Below are positions 6,413 to 9,960 of a stretch of 9,960 bases of DNA, one piece after another. Made by a program: the position numbers and the translations under genes. Source of the stretch: Comamonadaceae bacterium. GTDB taxonomy: Bacteria > Pseudomonadota > Gammaproteobacteria > Burkholderiales > Burkholderiaceae_C. The notes beneath the pieces were generated by a model. It did no database searches, was not told the origin of the DNA, and saw nothing but the letters and a program-made list of their open reading frames with translations. Positions within the stretch are counted from its first letter, which is position 1. Every line of letters starts with the position of its first letter. Location: NCBI GenBank assembly GCA_947372005.1, contig CANBRV010000069.1:1-9960 (forward strand), read 5' to 3'.

Positions 6413-7735
6413 ATGGATACCTTCGACCCCGTTGTTTTGGCACGCATTCAATTTGCTGCCAATATGACTTTTCATATTCTTTTCCCATCAATTAGCATTG
6501 CGATGGGATGGTTCCTGCTGTTTTTTAAGACGCGATTTATTGCGACAGGTCAAGCGCATTGGATGGCTACGTATCAATTTTGGGTCAAAATTTTTGCCTT
6601 AACTTTTGCTTTAGGTGTGGTGAGCGGGATCACCATGAGTTTTCAGTTTGGCACCAATTGGCCAGGCTTCATGAATAAGGTTGGCAATGTTGCTGGGCCA
6701 CTTTTAGCCTTTGAGGTTCTGACCGCATTTTTTCTTGAAGCCACATTTTTAGGAATCATGCTGTATGGACGTGGCCGCGTGAGCGAGCGTATTCATACAC
6801 TCGCGACGTTTTTAGTGGCGTTTGGCACCAGCATGTCGGCCTTTTGGATATTGGCACTTAACTCTTGGATGCATACCCCATCTGGTTTTGAAATGATCGA
6901 AGGCAAGGCACATGTCACAAGTTGGCTGGCCGTGATTTTTAATCCATCTTTCCCGTACCGCATGACGCACATGATGATCGCCTCGGGCTTAGTCGTATCA
7001 TTTTTGCTGGCGGGCGTAAGCGCTTATCGGTGGCTTCAAAATGACCGAGGTTCAGATGTGATGGCGACACTGCGCTCGGGTATTTTTGTGGCGGCGGTAC
7101 TTATTCCTATTCAGATTTTTGTAGGTGATATGCACGGGCTAAATACGCGTGAGTACCAACCAGCTAAGCTTGCGGCAATGGAGGCCGTTTGGGATACGCA
7201 AAATGGAGTCCCTGCTGTTCTATTCGCCTTGCCAGATGCCGAAACACGGACGAATCGCTTTGAAATCGCCATTCCAAAACTGGGATCTTTTTACCTCACA
7301 CACGACTGGAACGGCGAAGTCGCAGGCGTCAATGCCTTTGGCGATAAGCATCCACCAGTTGCTCCTGTATTTTGGGCATTTCGCGTTATGGTCGGTGTTG
7401 GTTTACTCATGTTCGCGGTCAGTTGGTTTGTGACTTTCCAGCTTCGCAGGCAAGCTGATATTTCAAACTTCACAGCCAGAATTTTGGTCGCAATGACTTT
7501 TGCTGGATGGCTTGCGCTTTTATCGGGTTGGTACGTGACGGAAATAGGTCGACAGCCGTGGTTGGTATACGGCGTGCTGACAACGGCGCAGGCCGCCTCC
7601 AGCGTACCCGCCACCAATATTGGCTTCACGCTGGTGATGTATTTATTGCTGTACGTCATTTTGTTATTTGCCTACGTTTCTGCAGTTTTTTATTTAGCTA
7701 AAAAAGCAGGCGCGCAAAGGGGGCACTATGTATAA
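6413..7735 (+). CDS. cydA: Cytochrome bd-type quinol oxidase subunit I, short Q-loop (CIO-like)
   Basis: Haem-bearing subunit of the bd-type terminal oxidase in the cytoplasmic membrane, which oxidises quinol and reduces O2 to water. The ligands are visible: His21 in TFHILFPS (equivalent of E. coli His19, haem b595/d region), His186 in RMTHMMIASG and Met326 in FWAFRVMVG (haem b558), Glu101 and Glu109 in FEVLTAFFLEATFLG, and Glu377 within TEIGRQPW. The quinol-binding residues Lys252 and Glu257 sit in QPAKLAAMEAVWDT. The protein has 440 residues, clearly shorter than the roughly 520 of E. coli CydA, because the C-terminal part of the Q-loop is missing; this is the form found in cyanide-insensitive oxidases (CioA). 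The Shine-Dalgarno GAAGG (6404-6408) is four bases from the ATG. It begins 20 bp after the persulfide dioxygenase gene, so it is probably in the same operon, and overlaps cydB by 8 bp. Confidence 0.95.
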   Translation: MDTFDPVVLARIQFAANMTFHILFPSISIAMGWFLLFFKTRFIATGQAHWMATYQFWVKIFALTFALGVVSGITMSFQFGTNWPGFMNKVGNVAGPLLAFEVLTAFFLEATFLGIMLYGRGRVSERIHTLATFLVAFGTSMSAFWILALNSWMHTPSGFEMIEGKAHVTSWLAVIFNPSFPYRMTHMMIASGLVVSFLLAGVSAYRWLQNDRGSDVMATLRSGIFVAAVLIPIQIFVGDMHGLNTREYQPAKLAAMEAVWDTQNGVPAVLFALPDAETRTNRFEIAIPKLGSFYLTHDWNGEVAGVNAFGDKHPPVAPVFWAFRVMVGVGLLMFAVSWFVTFQLRRQADISNFTARILVAMTFAGWLALLSGWYVTEIGRQPWLVYGVLTTAQAASSVPATNIGFTLVMYLLLYVILLFAYVSAVFYLAKKAGAQRGHYV

Positions 7736-8762
7736 CTTTGGTGTTGATATGACTAGCCCAGCAGGTTGGTTGCCCTTGGTGTTCGCTTTGGTGATGGCCT
7801 TGTCTATCTTGGCTTACGTGATTTTGGATGGCTACGACTTAGGCGTTGGAATTTTGCTTCGAAAAGCAGATGCGCTGACAGAGCGAGATGCCATGATTGC
7901 GAGCATTGGCCCCTTTTGGGATGCCAATGAAACTTGGTTGGTCTTAGGTGTTGGCGTTTTACTGGTTGCTTTCCCTGTCGCGCATGGCGTGATCTTGGGT
8001 GGACTGTATTTGCCTGTGGCGTTGATGCTGATGGCTTTGACTGTGCGAGGCGTCGCGTTCGACTTTCGTGCAAAAAGTCAGCCGCAATTACGGCCGCTGT
8101 GGGACCGTGCTTTTTATGCGGGTTCGCTCTTAGCGTCGTGGTCACAAGGTTTTATGCTGGGCGAGCTCATCACAGGTTTTAAAAACGATACGAACAGCTA
8201 TGTTTTTAGTGCGTTGATTGGGCTTTGCCTTATTTCTGCTTATCGGCTACTTGGCGCGACTTGGCTGATTATGAAAACCGAGCACGCGCTCCAATTGAAA
8301 GCAGTTGCATGGGCTAAAGCTAGTTTGTGGATGACAGCCTTGGGTGTGCTGGCGATCTCGGTGGCGACGCCGTGGGTGAGCACTCGGATTTTTGACAAAT
8401 GGTTCAGCTTTCCCAATATTTTGATGTTGTTCCCGATTCCCGCCGCCACAGTCGTCTTATTAGGGGCTATCTACCGTAGCTTGGTTCGTTTGCCAATTAG
8501 GTTGGAGCAGGGCAACCAATATGGCTGCGCCGTTCCGTTTGCGTGCACTGTTGGCGTCTTCCTGCTAGCGTTTTATGGCTTGGCTTATAGCCTCTTCCCG
8601 TGGCTAGTGATCGATCAAATTAGTATCTGGCAAGCGGCTAGCTCGCACGAAGCCTTGTTGATAATTTTTTATGGCACGGTGATCGTGCTGCCGGTCATCA
8701 TTGGTTACACGGTGTATTCATACCGTGTGTTTTGGGGGAAATCAAGTGCGCTCAGCTATTAA
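7728..8762 (+). CDS. cydB: Cytochrome bd-type quinol oxidase subunit II
   Basis: Second subunit of the bd-type oxidase, required for assembly and haem retention. It is 344 aa with about eight to nine hydrophobic segments. Family motifs: LAYVILDGYDLGVGILL (28-44), GPFWDANETWLVLGVGVLLVAFP (61-83), the RGVAFDFR segment at 107-114 and WSQGFMLGELITGF (138-151). The ATG at 7728 follows a strong Shine-Dalgarno (AAAGGGGG, 7716-7723) four bases away and overlaps the cydA stop, so translation is probably coupled. A second in-frame ATG at 7749 would give a start seven residues shorter. No cydX-like small gene can be read in the 72 bp after the stop, and no cydDC is present in the window; both absences suit the CIO class or genes placed elsewhere. 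Confidence 0.95.
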   Translation: MYNFGVDMTSPAGWLPLVFALVMALSILAYVILDGYDLGVGILLRKADALTERDAMIASIGPFWDANETWLVLGVGVLLVAFPVAHGVILGGLYLPVALMLMALTVRGVAFDFRAKSQPQLRPLWDRAFYAGSLLASWSQGFMLGELITGFKNDTNSYVFSALIGLCLISAYRLLGATWLIMKTEHALQLKAVAWAKASLWMTALGVLAISVATPWVSTRIFDKWFSFPNILMLFPIPAATVVLLGAIYRSLVRLPIRLEQGNQYGCAVPFACTVGVFLLAFYGLAYSLFPWLVIDQISIWQAASSHEALLIIFYGTVIVLPVIIGYTVYSYRVFWGKSSALSY

Positions 8763-8834
8763 AAATAAGTGTAAGAATTCCCGCGTTTAGTCGACGTATA
8801 CCTGTGAATCATTTTTTTATAAGGAACACGCATC

Positions 8835-9227
8835 ATGTTTAAACGAGTCTTTACCTTATCGTTTCTAGCCGTTTTTGTAGGCTTATTCTCAATGGCTTCG
8901 CAAGCTTTGACTATTGATGATTACGACCCTGCCTTAATTAAAAAAGCAGAGGTGACAGGTAAATCGTATGTTTTAGCCTTTCATGCCGATTGGTGTCCGA
9001 CTTGCAAGCAGCAAGCGAAAGTGTTTGAGCAGTTAAAGGTTGATTCAGCGTTTAAAAATGTCACGATTTACTACGTGGACTATGACGGCGAGACCGAGCT
9101 TAAAAAGTTGCTTAAAGTAAGAGGCCAATCTACGTTGATTGTTTACAAGGGCGCTAAAGAAATGGCACGCAGCGTTGCCGATACTAGTGTTGATGGGTTG
9201 AAGCAAATTCTTGCTAAATCGCTTTAA
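8835..9227 (+). CDS. Exported thioredoxin-like protein with WCPTC motif
   Basis: A 130-aa protein with a signal peptide (charged start FKR, hydrophobic core to about 20, probable cleavage after ASQA near residue 24), so the mature protein should be periplasmic. The thioredoxin fold carries WCPTC at 53-57 (Cys54 and Cys57). The normally conserved cis-proline before the Thr of strand beta-4 is not seen: the sequence reads VRGQSTLIVYKG (95-106), with Ser99 where IPT is usual. The CPTC spacing suggests a reductase or thiol-disulfide role with an unusual substrate pocket. Shine-Dalgarno AAGGA (8821-8825) lies nine bases before the ATG. The CcdA-type gene starts 12 bp later, so the pair is an operon: CcdA would pass electrons to this protein. 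SoxW of the Sox system and CcmG/TlpA-type proteins are alternatives; no CcmG-specific insert is apparent. Confidence 0.88.
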   Translation: MFKRVFTLSFLAVFVGLFSMASQALTIDDYDPALIKKAEVTGKSYVLAFHADWCPTCKQQAKVFEQLKVDSAFKNVTIYYVDYDGETELKKLLKVRGQSTLIVYKGAKEMARSVADTSVDGLKQILAKSL

Positions 9228-9239
9228 AAATAATTTTTC

Positions 9240-9956
9240 ATGCTACTTAACTTAATGCTGGCCTTGGCTGCTGGTAGTTTGACCACACTTAATCCTTGTG
9301 TTTTGCCGCTTTTACCTTTGGTTATCGCAGGCGCAATGACGCAAAACAAATGGGCGCCTTTGGCGATGGGGGCAGGTTTAGCACTGAGCTACGCACTCCT
9401 AGGCTTATTCGTTGCTTCGATTGGTGAGTCCATTGGTTTGGATGCTGATCGACTCCGTTTAATTGGCGGAGGATTACTCGTGCTATTTGGCGCGGTGCAG
9501 CTTGTGCCCGACTTCAGTGAGCGTTTTGTTCTGATGCTCTCGCCAGTTGCCAATAAAGCCCATGCGGTAGCGCCCACAACCGGAGGTTCAGTTTGGACTT
9601 CGTTTTCGACTGGTGCGCTGCTGGGTTTGGCATGGAGTCCCTGCTCAGGGCCACTTTTAGGTGGTGCGTTAACGCTAGTCGCTGATTCAGGCGGCGCTTG
9701 GCGCGGCACGCTTATTTTGGGATTTTTTGGTGTGGGTGCAGCCATACCCTTAGTGGGTGTGGCTTATCTATCCAAAGCCAAATTTCAGCGTTTCCGTGAT
9801 TGGATGTTGACTCACTCCGCCAACATTAAAAAGGCGGTTGGATTATTGATGTTGGCCCTAGGGCTAGCTATCCTCACGGGTTACGATAAAAAACTAGAGG
9901 GTTTATTAGTTAATCTGATGCCCGAGTGGCTGATTGCCATAACCACGCGGATTTGA
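9240..9956 (+). CDS. CcdA/DsbD-type transmembrane thiol electron transporter
   Basis: A 238-aa polytopic membrane protein with about six hydrophobic segments. The two signature motifs are SLTTLNPCVLPLLPLVIAG (13-31, Cys20) and LGLAWSPCSGPLLGGAL (128-144, Cys135). These two cysteines form the redox pair that carries electrons from cytoplasmic thioredoxin across the membrane. The length is that of CcdA, without the periplasmic domains of full DsbD. The likely acceptor is the exported thioredoxin-like protein encoded 12 bp upstream; other acceptors could be the cytochrome c maturation system or Sox proteins (SoxV is a CcdA homologue). No convincing Shine-Dalgarno precedes the ATG (AT-rich gap), so coupling to the upstream gene is possible. 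The stop is TGA at 9954-9956, four bases from the window edge, so it is complete. Confidence 0.9.
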   Translation: MLLNLMLALAAGSLTTLNPCVLPLLPLVIAGAMTQNKWAPLAMGAGLALSYALLGLFVASIGESIGLDADRLRLIGGGLLVLFGAVQLVPDFSERFVLMLSPVANKAHAVAPTTGGSVWTSFSTGALLGLAWSPCSGPLLGGALTLVADSGGAWRGTLILGFFGVGAAIPLVGVAYLSKAKFQRFRDWMLTHSANIKKAVGLLMLALGLAILTGYDKKLEGLLVNLMPEWLIAITTRI

Positions 9957-9960
9957 TTGA

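Noticed and set aside
7291..7659. 122-codon minus-strand open frame inside cydA.
   Set aside because: Antisense to conserved transmembrane motifs of cydA; no domain or start signal of its own.
8811..8820. T-run after cydB as a rho-independent terminator.
   Set aside because: No GC-rich stem precedes it; the best pairing I find upstream is about four bases.
8818..8823. TATAAG half-site before the thioredoxin gene, as a third copy of the operator.
   Set aside because: The partner CTTATA is absent at the right spacing, and the hexamer overlaps the ribosome-binding region.
8763..8834. Possible cydX gene after cydB.
   Set aside because: No start codon leads to a small hydrophobic ORF in this 72-bp gap.

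Overview
The window looks like a stretch of a mid-GC betaproteobacterial chromosome. Burkholderiales-like is my best guess, from protein style and gene neighbourhood only; no rRNA or other decisive marker is present. Every gene except the one cut at the left edge appears intact. I see no tRNA, rRNA, CRISPR array, insertion sequence or prophage gene.

Layout. Left edge (1-1887): housekeeping genes. These are the C-terminal BRCT end of the NAD-dependent DNA ligase (ligA), then dusA (tRNA dihydrouridine synthase), then a convergent gene for an exported NlpC/P60 cell-wall peptidase. The dusA and peptidase genes end on the same CTAG palindrome. Middle (1909-6392): a sulfide/sulfane-sulfur cluster arranged around a divergent promoter. 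Leftward from that promoter run a TauE/SafE permease and, after a 96-bp gap, a type II sulfide:quinone oxidoreductase (SQR), translationally coupled to two half-size YeeE/YedE-type sulfur-transport proteins (PmpA/PmpB-like). Rightward run a small DUF2892 membrane protein and a persulfide dioxygenase-rhodanese fusion. Right part (6413-9956): a cytochrome bd-type quinol oxidase of the short Q-loop (CIO-like) class, cydA-cydB, starting 20 bp after the dioxygenase gene. It is followed by an exported thioredoxin-like protein and a CcdA-type thiol-electron transporter.

How the genes fit together (inference from family knowledge). SQR would oxidise sulfide, put electrons into the quinone pool and pass sulfane sulfur to a small thiol such as glutathione. 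The dioxygenase-rhodanese fusion would turn the persulfide into sulfite and thiosulfate. The PmpAB-like and TauE proteins would move sulfur oxyanions or sulfur units across the membrane. The bd-type oxidase, a class known to tolerate sulfide and cyanide, would reoxidise the quinol when haem-copper oxidases are poisoned. The thioredoxin/CcdA pair would supply reductant to the periplasm, resembling SoxW/SoxV.

Regulation. A perfect 22-bp AT-rich palindrome (5001-5022) lies between the two divergent units. A degenerate copy of the same element (4094-4115) lies just upstream of SQR. This suggests one dimeric regulator, plausibly an ArsR-family BigR/SqrR/YgaV-type persulfide sensor, controls both, but no regulator gene is in the window.
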